From JAGMDK01 sp023128695 (GTDB lineage: Bacteria; Planctomycetota; Phycisphaerae; UBA1845; Fen-1342): 40,235 nt of DNA. Below the pieces are notes generated by a model that had not been told where the DNA came from, ran no database searches, and saw nothing but the letters and a program-made list of their open reading frames with translations. The stretch lies in NCBI GenBank assembly GCA_030628805.1, contig DAOVQG010000003.1:1-40235 (forward strand), given 5' to 3'. Numbering within the stretch: the stretch's first letter is position 1; each line of letters begins with the position of its first letter. This document shows positions 24,472 through 32,937 of the stretch, one piece after another. The position numbers and the translations under genes were made by a program.

Positions 24472-24798
24472 ATGGTTCAGATCGACGAGACATTGCGGCA
24501 GGCGATCATCGACCGGATAGTGGCGATGGTTCAGCCGGAGAAGATCATCCTGTTCGGCAGTCGAGCGCGCGGGACGGCGCGGCCCGAGAGCGACTTCGAT
24601 CTGCTGGTGATTGCCCGGTCTGATCAGCCGCGCTACCGGCGGGCCGCGCCTATCTACGGAGCACTGAGCGATATCCTCGTGCCGATGGACATCCTGGTGT
24701 ACAGCCCGCAAGAGGTGGAAGAATGGAGCCAAGTGCCCCAGGCGTTTATAACCACGGCGGTCCAGCAGGGCACGGTGTTATATGAAAAAGAAGGATGA
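24472..24798 (+). CDS. MNT-type minimal nucleotidyltransferase (antitoxin-like)
   Basis: 108 aa from ATG 24472; ATG 24418 is inside a repeat and is rejected. Nucleotidyltransferase motif GSRARGTARPESDFDLLV near residues 28-45, with the GS and the DFD carboxylates, plus MDILVYSPQEVEEW later. In MNT/HEPN pairs the MNT protein neutralises the HEPN RNase, in studied cases by adding AMP. The 3' end overlaps the HEPN gene by 17 nt. It interrupts the aromatic operon. Confidence 0.85.
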   Translation: MVQIDETLRQAIIDRIVAMVQPEKIILFGSRARGTARPESDFDLLVIARSDQPRYRRAAPIYGALSDILVPMDILVYSPQEVEEWSQVPQAFITTAVQQGTVLYEKEG

Positions 24799-25183
24799 TT
24801 TGGTACAGGGTTGGCTTCGCAAGGCCAAGAGCGATCTAGTCAGCGCCCGCTTGTGCATATCGGCTGGCGAAGCGCTTGACGCGGCGTGTTTTCACGCCCA
24901 GCAGGCGGCTGAAAAGTGCATCAAGGCGTATCTGACGGCGCGGGGGATCGAGTTCCCTTTCATTCACAACCTGGAGAAGCTGATCGAGGTTTGTGCGCAA
25001 ACTGATCCAGCATTCGCGACCATCAAGGCCCTGGGACAGGAACTGACGCCGTACGCCGTCGAACTGCGCTATGACCACGAATTCTGGCCCCCGCTCCAGG
25101 TCGCCCGCCAGGCGCTGGACGCGGCGGACACTATCCACGGTTTCGTGCTCGAACGGTTACAGCAAGGGAAGGACACGGAATGA
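24782..25183 (+). CDS. HEPN-domain protein (toxin-like)
   Basis: 133 aa. HEPN layout: LVQGWLRKAKSDLVSARLCI, ACFHAQQAAEKCIKAYLTARG, HNLEKLIEVC and VELRYDHEFWPP. The canonical Rx4-6H pair is not obvious; RYDH is R-x2-H, so RNase activity is unproven. It pairs with the MNT gene. Its stop overlaps the start of the following 829-aa pathway gene (ATGA), so toxin and catabolic enzyme may be translationally coupled. Confidence 0.85.
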   Translation: MKKKDDLVQGWLRKAKSDLVSARLCISAGEALDAACFHAQQAAEKCIKAYLTARGIEFPFIHNLEKLIEVCAQTDPAFATIKALGQELTPYAVELRYDHEFWPPLQVARQALDAADTIHGFVLERLQQGKDTE

Positions 25184-27669
25184 AAAAAGCATTCGCGTTT
25201 GGTGACAGGTCGCTCGAGCCGGCGGTCCGGCGGGTCAATGAGGTGCACTCCGTCGCGGTCATCGGCGCGGGCACCATGGGTCAGGGCATTGTCATAGATT
25301 TGCTGCAAAAAACCGACTACGACATCATCGTGCTCGACGTGCAGGCGGAGGCCTTGAAGCGGGCGGAGTCCATGCTCAACGGCCTGTGGCAGCGGCAGGT
25401 CAAGGGGGCTCAACTCCGCGAAGAGGATGCGAAAGCCCGGCAAGCCCGCACGAAATACACCCAGGACTACGCCGATCTGGCTGATGTGGACATCATCTGG
25501 GAGGTGGCCACCGAGCGGGGTGAGATCAAGGCCAAGATTTTCGAGACGATCGAGAAAACCGCCGACGCCGAGCGCATCGCAGCCGTTTTTTCTAATACAT
25601 CCGCGCATACGACCGCCGAACTGGCCGTGTTGTTCAAGGCCGCGGCCTTCCGCGAGAAGTTCCTGACCGTACACGGCTACTTCCCGTTCGAGGCCAATCG
25701 GCTGCTCGACGTGATGAAGGGCAAGTACGCCTCGCACGACACTTTCGCGTTCGGCGTGGTCTTCGCCGACCAGATTCTTGAGAAGACAGTCGTGGCTTTG
25801 CCGGTCGATCATCACGGCTACATCACCGATCCGATTTTCCAGGGCATGGGGGCGATCATTTCGTGGGACCTGAAGACCGGGCAGGACATCGTGCAGCTCG
25901 GCGGGCTGTGGGACCTGTTTACCGCCAACCCGTTCACGGTGCTCGATCAGACCGGCCACATGCCCTACACCGAATCGTCGCGGCACATGGGGCAGGCCCT
26001 GCCGGAGACCGACCGCCTGCGCCCACTGTATAACCGTGACGGCAAGCATTACCCCGATTGGATCGCCAAGCTGGAGCAGAAAGGTCGCATCGGCGTCAAC
26101 TCGCCGAGCCGCCAGGGTTTCTATTTGTGGAGTGAGGACAAGCGGCCCAAGCCGGTGAAGGTTCTTAATCCAACTACGGGCAAGTACGACCCGATCGGCG
26201 AAATCTCGCGCAAGGACTTCTGGTCATATTTTGAAGCGGCCGAGCGCGACCGCGTGGCCGGCAAGATCAAGAGTGCCGAATCGCTGGTACACGTGGCCTG
26301 CGCCGACGACGCCGGCGGGCGGGCGTTTCGGCGTTATGCCCTGCCGATTTTGCTATACGCCCTGGATATGATCCAGGATCGTTACGCGACGCCGGGGCAG
26401 ATCAACATCTCGACCCGGGCCGGGCTGCGTTACAAGGTCGGGATCATCGAGGTGGTCGACGCGCTGATCAAACACCTGACGATCAACGGCGTGCTGGAGC
26501 TGGTCCGCCGCGCGCGCGACGAGAACGCCGACGATCCTTACATGGTCGAGTTGCTCGATGTGGACGGCTTGACCGGGCCGCGCCAGGGTCGGCCGTGTCT
26601 GCTGCACGAGATGAGGAAACGCAACTTCAAGCGGCTGCTGGGCTACGGCAAGTTCTTCCGTACGCCGGTGGCGGAGTTGGATCTCGACACGGGGCAATAC
26701 CGCGGCAGCTATCTGGACCTCAAGTATTTCGAGCCGCAGTCGCGCGACCGCGTGGTCAGCATCGTGTTCAACAGCCCGCTGCGCGGCAACGTCTGGAACC
26801 GGGCCGCGCTCGATCAACTGGCCCACGCCTACAACCAGGCGCTGCGGCTTCACCGCGAGGGCCGTTGCGGTGCGGTTTTATTCACCGCCGCCGGCGGCGG
26901 CATGCGCATGCTCGGGGCCGACGCCCGCGAGTTCAACCGTGGCTGGTTCGAGCGCGAAAAGGGTTATGTCCCACTGCGCGAGGCTGAAGCGGCCGCCTTC
27001 ACCCGCCGCGGCATGAGCCTGTTCCGCATGATCCAACACAGCCCCGTCGCGACGGTCGGCATCTTCGGCGAAAAATGGGGCGGCGGAGCAGAGTTCAGCT
27101 ATTTCCTCGACCTGCGTTACGACGTGCGGGCCGCAGGCTTCATGTTCGACACATTGGAACGTAAGACCGTCTGGCAGCCGAAGAGCACCTACAACCAACC
27201 CGAATTAGACTACGCCATCCTGGGTGGCTTCGGAGCAGCCGGCGAGCTGAAACGGCTGGGTCTGGGCGATTCGGCCATCATCGAGATTTTCGACCAGGGC
27301 ATGACCGCCGACCGGGCTTATCAGGTCGGCCTGAGCAATGGCGTTTACGATGATGAATTGGAGGCTTTGCGGCGAGGATACGAGCGGGCCCGCCTGATGG
27401 CCAAGGACGCCCCGTACTCGCGGGCGTTGTTCAAGCAGCAGCTCGCCCGCGGCATCGACGACGAGGCCCTGGCCAGGGAGACGGGCGAAGTCTTCAACCC
27501 GCGGAAGAACCCGTTTATCAGCACGGGCTTGCTGGCACTGCTCGACCGCGGCGCCCGGGTTCCCAAGATGAATTACGCTTGTCAGGAAGCCGAGCTTCCC
27601 GGCTGGCGCTACCCCACGGATAACGGCATGGTCGATATGGAGGCGACCGAGGAAGCTGGTGCAAAATGA
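25180..27669 (+). CDS. bifunctional 3-hydroxyacyl-CoA dehydrogenase / enoyl-CoA hydratase
   Basis: 829 aa from ATG 25180, with AAGGA upstream. N-terminal half: NAD-binding VAVIGAGTMGQGIV at residues 25-38, FSNTSAHTTAEL, and HGYFPFEANRLLDV, the 3-hydroxyacyl-CoA dehydrogenase active-site region. C-terminal part from about residue 520: crotonase fold with IVFNSPLRGNVWNRAAL, GEKWGGGAEFSYFLDLRYD and YNQPELDYAILGGFGAAGELKRL, retaining both Glu positions. Domain order (dehydrogenase first) is the reverse of FadB. It likely processes 3-hydroxypimelyl-CoA or later beta-oxidation intermediates. Lies between the HEPN gene and the reductase genes. Confidence 0.85.
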   Translation: MKKAFAFGDRSLEPAVRRVNEVHSVAVIGAGTMGQGIVIDLLQKTDYDIIVLDVQAEALKRAESMLNGLWQRQVKGAQLREEDAKARQARTKYTQDYADLADVDIIWEVATERGEIKAKIFETIEKTADAERIAAVFSNTSAHTTAELAVLFKAAAFREKFLTVHGYFPFEANRLLDVMKGKYASHDTFAFGVVFADQILEKTVVALPVDHHGYITDPIFQGMGAIISWDLKTGQDIVQLGGLWDLFTANPFTVLDQTGHMPYTESSRHMGQALPETDRLRPLYNRDGKHYPDWIAKLEQKGRIGVNSPSRQGFYLWSEDKRPKPVKVLNPTTGKYDPIGEISRKDFWSYFEAAERDRVAGKIKSAESLVHVACADDAGGRAFRRYALPILLYALDMIQDRYATPGQINISTRAGLRYKVGIIEVVDALIKHLTINGVLELVRRARDENADDPYMVELLDVDGLTGPRQGRPCLLHEMRKRNFKRLLGYGKFFRTPVAELDLDTGQYRGSYLDLKYFEPQSRDRVVSIVFNSPLRGNVWNRAALDQLAHAYNQALRLHREGRCGAVLFTAAGGGMRMLGADAREFNRGWFEREKGYVPLREAEAAAFTRRGMSLFRMIQHSPVATVGIFGEKWGGGAEFSYFLDLRYDVRAAGFMFDTLERKTVWQPKSTYNQPELDYAILGGFGAAGELKRLGLGDSAIIEIFDQGMTADRAYQVGLSNGVYDDELEALRRGYERARLMAKDAPYSRALFKQQLARGIDDEALARETGEVFNPRKNPFISTGLLALLDRGARVPKMNYACQEAELPGWRYPTDNGMVDMEATEEAGAK

Positions 27670-27700
27670 CCGATCGCTAAAAGTCTGCGAAGCAGACGAC

Positions 27701-27910
27701 GGAATACAGCCCAGGGCGAGCGCAGCGAGCCCTGGGTGGACAGGACAAAACCAGTTGCAGCCCCTGAAAGGGGCGACGGAAATATGTTGATCATGGATTC
27801 CTATACAGAACACAACCCGCTAAGGCGCGCTTCCGTCACCCCCTGCGGGGGTTCGTTTATGCGTCCTTCGATAACCCAGGGCTCGCTGCGCTCACCCTGG
27901 GCTGTATTCC
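27701..27910. repeat. inverted-repeat element with 37-bp arms
   Basis: Arms 27701-27737 and 27874-27910 (GGAATACAGCCCAGGG start) pair at 36 of 37 positions. Inner CCCCTGNNAGGGG and CCCCTGCGGGGG palindromes repeat. It fills the 349-nt gap between the HAD/ECH gene and bzdN; I see no gene here. It could fold into a long hairpin in the mRNA ahead of the reductase genes. Confidence 0.8.
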
Positions 27911-28018
27911 GCCGCCCCCTGCGGGGGCTACGACAGCGGACTACCCGGCGAACTCATGATGACCGGGAGCCCCGAGCCCTGTGCGAGACCGGATTTGCAA
28001 CGGATAGGAGATACGACT

Positions 28019-29173
28019 ATGGCAAGTCAAGTCGGACTTGACCAGGAGACTTTCGAGACTTTTCGCAATTGGCGGATCAAGCGGGCCGAGTACGCCAAGC
28101 AGTGGAAAGAACGTACCGGCGGCAAGATCATCGGCTACTTCTGTACCTACGTTCCCGAGGAGTTGCTGTACGCCGCCGGTATTCTGCCGGTGCGTATCCT
28201 CGGCAGCCATGAGGTGCAGGACGTGACCGAGCCACACATCTTCGCGATGTTCTGCCCGTTCTGCCGCGATTGCCTGGCGCAAGGGCTGAAGGGACGGTTC
28301 GATTACCTGGACGGCATCACGATCGCCCAGTCCTGCCTACACATCCGGCAGTCCTATACCAGTTGGGAAAAGCACGTGCCGGTCGATTTCAGCTACTACC
28401 TGCCGATGCCCCACCATGTGCAAAGCAAGCACGCCGTGCCGTTTCTGATCAAAGAGCTGGAATTATTCAAGGCTAAGCTAGAGCAGTGGCTGGGCCGCAA
28501 GATCGAAGACAAAGCCATCGAGGAGGCGGTCGAGATATACAACCGCAACCGCCAATTGATGTGGCGGGTCTTCGAGCTGCGCCAAGGTGAGTCGCCGCCG
28601 CTGACCGGCGAGGAAGCGATGGAAGTTGTGCTCTCCTCGCAGATGGTTGATAAACGCGAGCACAACGCGGCCCTGGAGAAGCTGCTGGGGCGTCTGGCCG
28701 AGCGGACTACCGATCGTCCGACCGGCACGCGGCTGATGATTCTGGGCAGCGAGGACGACGACATCGAGTTCATCCGCATGGTCGAGTCCTGCGGGGCCAC
28801 CTTCGTGATCGACGACCACTGCACGGGCACGCGCTACTTCTGGAACAACGTCGAGCCCAATAGTAATCAACTGGCAGGTATCGCCGAGCGCTATGTCAAG
28901 AGGGTTCCCTGCCCCTCTAAGGACTGGCCGGAGCGCACCCGCGTGCCGCACGTGCTCGAACTGGCCAGGAAATACGACGTGCAGGGCGCGATCGTCATGC
29001 AGCAGAAGTTCTGCGACCCGCATGAGATCGACACCCCGGCCTTGACCAAGGCGCTCAATGACGCCGGGATCAAGACCCTGTTCCTGGAATTCGACGTGAC
29101 CGTGCCGATCGGCCAGTTCAAGGTGCGGGTCGAGGCGTTTCTCGAAATGCTCCAGGAAGACGACCTCTTTTGA
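28019..29173 (+). CDS. bzdN: benzoyl-CoA reductase subunit BzdN/BcrC
   Basis: 384 aa from ATG 28019, with TAGGAG upstream; the frame from 27956 is not coding. HgdB/BcrB-C family of 2-hydroxyacyl-CoA dehydratase components: GYFCTYVPEELLYAAGILPVR, FCPFCRDCLAQGL with cluster cysteines, SCLHIRQSY, and a C-terminal QQKFCDPHEIDTP...FLEFDVTVPIGQFKVRVEAFLE. Length equals Thauera BcrC (about 383). With BzdO it forms the module that holds the [4Fe-4S] active site and reduces benzoyl-CoA to cyclohexa-1,5-diene-1-carbonyl-CoA. Order N-O-P-Q matches Azoarcus bzdNOPQ and Thauera bcrCBAD. Confidence 0.9.
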   Translation: MASQVGLDQETFETFRNWRIKRAEYAKQWKERTGGKIIGYFCTYVPEELLYAAGILPVRILGSHEVQDVTEPHIFAMFCPFCRDCLAQGLKGRFDYLDGITIAQSCLHIRQSYTSWEKHVPVDFSYYLPMPHHVQSKHAVPFLIKELELFKAKLEQWLGRKIEDKAIEEAVEIYNRNRQLMWRVFELRQGESPPLTGEEAMEVVLSSQMVDKREHNAALEKLLGRLAERTTDRPTGTRLMILGSEDDDIEFIRMVESCGATFVIDDHCTGTRYFWNNVEPNSNQLAGIAERYVKRVPCPSKDWPERTRVPHVLELARKYDVQGAIVMQQKFCDPHEIDTPALTKALNDAGIKTLFLEFDVTVPIGQFKVRVEAFLEMLQEDDLF

Positions 29174-29205
29174 ATTGACGATTGCAGATTGACGATTGAC
29201 GATTG
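29174..29205. repeat. heptamer array (ATTGACG)n after bzdN
   Basis: Begins at the base after the bzdN stop codon; units ATTGACG with one ATTGCAG variant. Confidence 0.85.
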
Positions 29206-29242
29206 TACATAACTCGTTGCCTGGTGAAAGGATCGCGACGCG

Positions 29243-30547
29243 ATGTCGAATAAAGCGAAATATAAGACGGCTCCACTGAAGTGCTGGAAGAAGGCCAAGG
29301 AGCTGCGGCTGAAATACTATGATGACTATGCCAAGGCTCACGAGCGCGGCGGGCTGCGGTGGGCCGGCGGGGCGTGGACCTTCAGTGCCATTCCGTCCGG
29401 TTTGGGAGAAGACGTCGTGAGCCTGACCAGCGAGCCCTACGGCGCCAGCATAGCCTACAACAAGGAGTTCTCGCTGCGCTGCCTCGAAGCGACGGAGAAG
29501 AAGGGCTACGCGCGCGACCTGTGCTCGTATATGCGTAATTACTGGGGCTCGATCCTGCTCGACGAATACGTCTTCGGCGGACCATTCCCCAAGCCGGATT
29601 TCCTCTGGCAAGACCACATCTGCTGTAGCCATGCCAAGTGGTACCAGGTGGTCAGCGACCTGGAGGGCGGGATCCCGCACTTCTGTATCGACGTGGCGGT
29701 CGGGCCGTACGAGGAGGTGGCTCCACATAAGGTCGATTATCTGGTGGCTCAAATGCACGACGGCATCGAGTGGCTGGAGAAGACCACCGGCCGCAAATAT
29801 AACGACGAGTTGCTGATCGAGGCGGTCAAGAACGAATTCCGCAGCACCTCCAAATGGGCCGAGATCTGTGCCCTCAACAAGAACATCCCCGCCCCGCTGG
29901 AAGAGAAAACTATGTACTCGCTCTACGTGCTGGGGACGCTCAACAAGCACGACAAATCGACCGCCGACTTCTATGACGAGCTGCGCGACGAGGTCCAGGA
30001 ACGCGTCGCGGAAGGCATCGCCGCCATCCCCAACGAGCGCTGCCGGCTGATGTCCGACACGCAGCCGCCGTGGGGCTTTTTGAGCATATTCCGGTATATG
30101 GAGCAGTTCGGGGCGCTGTCCGTCGGCTCGCTGTACACCTTCGGCCTGGTCGGGATCTGGGAAGACAAGCCCGACGGCACCTGGGGTCCGCGCACGACCC
30201 CGATGGATCAGGGCATCGAGATCAAGGACCGCGACCAGGCCCTGCGGCTATACGCCGACTGGATGCTGAGCAAGCCCGAATGGCAGCACTTCTATTCCCC
30301 GCATATCAAGACGGAGATGATGATTCGGATCGCCAAGGAATGGCATCTCGACGGGGTCATGCTGCACTACAACCGCGGCTGCGAGGGGCTGTCGGTCGGC
30401 ATCGCGGAGAATCGTTTGGGATTGATCGAAGCCGGTTACCCGGTAATGGCGTTCGAGGGCAATATGGGCGATGAGCGCGAGTTCGACGAGGCCCGCGTCA
30501 AGGATCGCTTCGACGCCTTCATGGAAACACTCGACATGAAGAAATAG
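29243..30547 (+). CDS. bzdO: benzoyl-CoA reductase subunit BzdO/BcrB
   Basis: 434 aa, start ATG 29243 after GAAAGGATC. Recognisable BcrB text: ELRLKYYDDYAKAHERGGLRW.GGAW, AIPSGLG, CSYMRNYWGSILLDEY, DHICCSHAKWYQVVSD, PPWGFLSIFRYMEQFG and HYNRGCEGLSVGIAENR. Cluster-binding Cys candidates are in HICC and RGCEG. Length matches BcrB (about 436). Partner of BzdN in the catalytic module. A heptamer array follows without a gap. Confidence 0.9.
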   Translation: MSNKAKYKTAPLKCWKKAKELRLKYYDDYAKAHERGGLRWAGGAWTFSAIPSGLGEDVVSLTSEPYGASIAYNKEFSLRCLEATEKKGYARDLCSYMRNYWGSILLDEYVFGGPFPKPDFLWQDHICCSHAKWYQVVSDLEGGIPHFCIDVAVGPYEEVAPHKVDYLVAQMHDGIEWLEKTTGRKYNDELLIEAVKNEFRSTSKWAEICALNKNIPAPLEEKTMYSLYVLGTLNKHDKSTADFYDELRDEVQERVAEGIAAIPNERCRLMSDTQPPWGFLSIFRYMEQFGALSVGSLYTFGLVGIWEDKPDGTWGPRTTPMDQGIEIKDRDQALRLYADWMLSKPEWQHFYSPHIKTEMMIRIAKEWHLDGVMLHYNRGCEGLSVGIAENRLGLIEAGYPVMAFEGNMGDEREFDEARVKDRFDAFMETLDMKK

Positions 30548-30640
30548 ATTGACGATTGATGATTGACGATTGACGCTTGACGATTGGTCATTACGCAAGT
30601 CCTCGACAAGATCCAATCGTCAATCGTCAATCGTCAATCG
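30548..30640. repeat. inverted pair of heptamer arrays after bzdO
   Basis: (ATTGACG)n at 30548-30587 starts at the base after the bzdO stop, and (CGTCAAT)n at 30615-30640 faces it across 27 bases. The pair can form a long hairpin just before bzdP, or be an emptied array-gene-array unit. Confidence 0.8.
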
Positions 30641-30666
30641 ATACAGTTACTGGAGATGATGACATC

Positions 30667-31431
30667 ATGATAACCGCCGGTATTGATATTGGAGCGAAGA
30701 CCATCAAGGTGGTGTTGGCCGAGGATGGGAAGGTGTTGGGCAAGAGCCGCGTGCTCGCCGGCATTGACACTGCCGCGGCGACGCAAACGGCTTTGGATGA
30801 GGCTCTGGCCAACGCCGGACTGACTAAGGAGAAGGTGGATCGTTTCATGGCCACCGGCACGGGCCGGAAGGACTGCGCCATCACGGACCGTGAGATCACC
30901 GAGGTCGGCGCCGCGGCCAAGGGCGCTGTCCACATTCACAAGGCGTGTCGCTCGGTGGTCGATGTGGGCGCCGAAGAGGGCCGCATGGTCCGCTGCAACG
31001 AGCGCGGCAAGGTGATCGATTTCGCCTATAACGAGAAGTGCGCCGCCGGAGCGGGCACGTTCGCGGAAGGGATGGCCCGGGCCTTGCAGGTGACAGTTGA
31101 GGAGTTGGGGTCGCTGGCGCTGCAATCCAAGGAGGCAGTACAGATGAACGCCCAGTGTGCCGTATTCGCGGAGTCCGAGGTCGTGACGCTGATCCACAAC
31201 AAGACGCCGCGCGAGGCCATCGCCCGGGCGGTCCTGGACGCCACCGCCAGCCGCATCATCTCGATGGTTCGGAAGGTCGGCTTTGAGAAGGATTTCGTCC
31301 TAATCGGCGGTGTAGCTCTGAATCCCGGTTTCGTAAAAGCCATGAAACGCGGTCTGGAGTCGGATGTATATGTTCCCGAAGATCCCGAGTACATCGGCGC
31401 CCTCGGCGCTGCTTTGGCAGCCGCCGAATAA
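30667..31431 (+). CDS. bzdP: benzoyl-CoA reductase ATPase subunit BzdP (ASKHA fold)
   Basis: 254 aa from ATG 30667; the frame from 30577 is repeat DNA. ASKHA ATPase of the HgdC/BadF family: phosphate-1 AGIDIGAKTIKVVL, VDVGAEEGRM, and adenosine motif LIGGVALNPGFVKAM. Cys125 (NEKCAAGAG) and Cys164 (NAQCAVFAESE) would provide ligands for the [4Fe-4S] cluster shared between the two ATPase subunits. ATP-driven electron activator of the reductase. The short length, like Azoarcus BzdP and unlike the 438-aa Thauera BcrA, points to the Bzd subtype. P versus Q naming is by position. Confidence 0.85.
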   Translation: MITAGIDIGAKTIKVVLAEDGKVLGKSRVLAGIDTAAATQTALDEALANAGLTKEKVDRFMATGTGRKDCAITDREITEVGAAAKGAVHIHKACRSVVDVGAEEGRMVRCNERGKVIDFAYNEKCAAGAGTFAEGMARALQVTVEELGSLALQSKEAVQMNAQCAVFAESEVVTLIHNKTPREAIARAVLDATASRIISMVRKVGFEKDFVLIGGVALNPGFVKAMKRGLESDVYVPEDPEYIGALGAALAAAE

Positions 31432-31435
31432 GAAA

Positions 31436-31568
31436 GCGGTCAGCGATCAGCTTTCAGCTTTCAGCTTTCAGCGGTCAGCGATCAGCGATCAGCTTTCAGC
31501 GGTCAGCGATCAGCTTTCAGCGGTCAGCGATCAGCTTTCAGTGGTCAGCGGTCAGTAGTCAGCTTTCT
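31436..31568. repeat. second-family heptamer array, 19 units (GCTTTCA/GCGGTCA/GCGATCA)
   Basis: Eighteen perfect-phase 7-nt units (31436-31561), plus GCTTTCT, starting four bases after the bzdP stop. Units vary only in the three central bases. It is the left flank of bundle gene 2. The motif differs from ATTGACG but keeps the 7-nt period. Confidence 0.9.
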
Positions 31569-31585
31569 AGGATAGACAAGCGGGC

Positions 31586-31945
31586 ATGAAGAACTTTAGG
31601 GATGTGAAGGTGTGGCAGAAGAGTCACCAGTTGACGCTGGCGATTTACAAAGCCACGTCCATATTTCCAAAAGATGAGTTGTATGGTCTCAGGAGTCAAA
31701 TGCGACGCTCCTGTGCATCTATACCTGCTAACATTGCGGAAGGTTGTGGCAGAGATGGAGATAAGGATTTTGCCCGTTTCCTGCAAATTGCAATGGGATC
31801 AGCGAGCGAATTGGAATACCACGTACTACTAGCTCATGATCTCAACTTGTTACATACGGGCGTTTATCGGGGTCTTACAGAAGAAGTGACAGAAGTAAAA
31901 CGAATGCTCGCGGCTTTTATACGTACGCTGAGAACCGACCGCTGA
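31586..31945 (+). CDS. four-helix bundle protein (S23 / Avd-like family), copy 2
   Basis: 119 aa. Textbook start MKNFRDVKVWQKSHQLTLAIYKAT, then LRSQMRRSCASIPANIAEGCGR and FLQIAMGSASELEYHVLLA: a full-length member of the 23S rRNA intervening-sequence/four-helix bundle family. It lies between bzdP and bzdQ, two genes whose products must act together, so it is an intruder. Base composition is clearly more AT-rich than its neighbours, suggesting transfer. Flanked by GCTTTCA-type heptamers on the left and their inverse (TGAAAGC) on the right. Distant from copy 1, so the two arrived separately. Confidence 0.9.
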   Translation: MKNFRDVKVWQKSHQLTLAIYKATSIFPKDELYGLRSQMRRSCASIPANIAEGCGRDGDKDFARFLQIAMGSASELEYHVLLAHDLNLLHTGVYRGLTEEVTEVKRMLAAFIRTLRTDR

Positions 31946-31954
31946 TAGCCAAGT

Positions 31955-32040
31955 GCTGAAAGCTGAAAGCTGAGTGCTGAAAGCTGAGTGCTGAAAGCTG
32001 AGTGCTGAAAGCTGAGTGCTGAAAGCTGAGTGCTGAAAGC
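31955..32040. repeat. inverted second-family heptamer array (GCTGAAA/GCTGAGT)n
   Basis: Twelve 7-nt units, alternating GCTGAAA and GCTGAGT; the GCTGAAA unit read on the other strand gives the GCTTTCA unit of 31436-31568. The array ends 17 bases before the bzdQ start codon and touches its ribosome binding region. Confidence 0.9.
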
Positions 32041-32057
32041 TAAATAAGGAGATAAAC

Positions 32058-32933
32058 GTGAGCGAGAAAAAAGAATTTTGGCGCTGGAAAGAATATCGCT
32101 GGCACGACGAGAGTATGGACTGGAAGGGTGCAGACATCATCAGCGCCGGCGTGGACATCGGCTCTGTCAGCTCGCAGGCCGTGATCATGTTGGATGGTAA
32201 GCTGTATGCTTTCAGCAACCAGCGGACCGGTTTCGACAGCCCGGAAAGTGCTAATCAAGCCATTAACTGGGCCATGGACGGCACCGGGATGACGCTGAAT
32301 GACATCCACTTCACGGTGGGCACGGGCTATGGCCGCGTCAACGTGCCGTTCGCCAATAAGGCCATCACGGAAATCGCTTGTCACGCGCGGGGCGGCAATT
32401 TCATGTACGGCCCCACCGTCCGCACGATCCTCGACATGGGCGGGCAGGACTGCAAGGCGATTCGCTGTGACGAGCGCGGCAAGGTCGAGGCTTTCCTGAT
32501 GAACGACAAGTGCGCCGCCGGCACCGGGCGCGGCATGGAGGTTTTCGCCGACCTGCTCTCGGTCTCGATCGAGGAAGTGGGCGAGATGTCCCTCTCGGTG
32601 GAGGAGGAGCCCGAGCCGGTCTCGAGCACCTGCGTGGTCTTCGCCAAGTCGGAGGCCTCCGCGCTGTTGCGGGAGGGCTGGCCCAAGAACAAGGTGCTGG
32701 CCGCGTATTGCTCCGCCATGGCCCACCGCGTGGTCACGCTGCTCGAGCGGATCGATGTGAAAAAGGAATTCGCCATTACCGGCGGGATCGGCAAGAACAG
32801 CGGCGTTGTCCAGCGCCTCGAGCGGGAATTGAAGCTTGAGGCCTTGAAGACCGACTACGACTCCCAAATCGCCGGCGCGTTGGGGGGAGCACTATTCGCT
32901 CAGGCGTTGGAGAAGAAACGCCGCAAAGCGTGA
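32058..32933 (+). CDS. bzdQ: benzoyl-CoA reductase ATPase subunit BzdQ (ASKHA fold)
   Basis: 291 aa from GTG 32058, with AAGGAG before it. N-terminus EKKEFWRWKEYRW, then ASKHA motifs SAGVDIGSVSSQAVIM, TILDMGGQDCKAIRCDERG, NDKCAAGTGRGMEVF with Cys152, SSTCVVFAKSEASALL with Cys192, and ITGGIGKNSGVV. Second ATPase subunit that pairs with BzdP around a bridging [4Fe-4S] cluster. Length and N-terminal tail fit Azoarcus BzdQ/BcrD. Separated from bzdP by 626 bp of bundle gene and repeats. Confidence 0.87.
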   Translation: MSEKKEFWRWKEYRWHDESMDWKGADIISAGVDIGSVSSQAVIMLDGKLYAFSNQRTGFDSPESANQAINWAMDGTGMTLNDIHFTVGTGYGRVNVPFANKAITEIACHARGGNFMYGPTVRTILDMGGQDCKAIRCDERGKVEAFLMNDKCAAGTGRGMEVFADLLSVSIEEVGEMSLSVEEEPEPVSSTCVVFAKSEASALLREGWPKNKVLAAYCSAMAHRVVTLLERIDVKKEFAITGGIGKNSGVVQRLERELKLEALKTDYDSQIAGALGGALFAQALEKKRRKA

Positions 32934-32937
32934 GGCT

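Noticed and set aside
28478..29950. 490-aa open frame on the minus strand across bzdN and bzdO
   Set aside because: Antisense to two genes with unmistakable reductase motifs; a GC-rich shadow.
28019..32933. Class II (BamBC-type) benzoyl-CoA reductase
   Set aside because: No tungsten-enzyme or BamB-I homologues; HgdB-like and ASKHA subunits identify the ATP-dependent class I enzyme.
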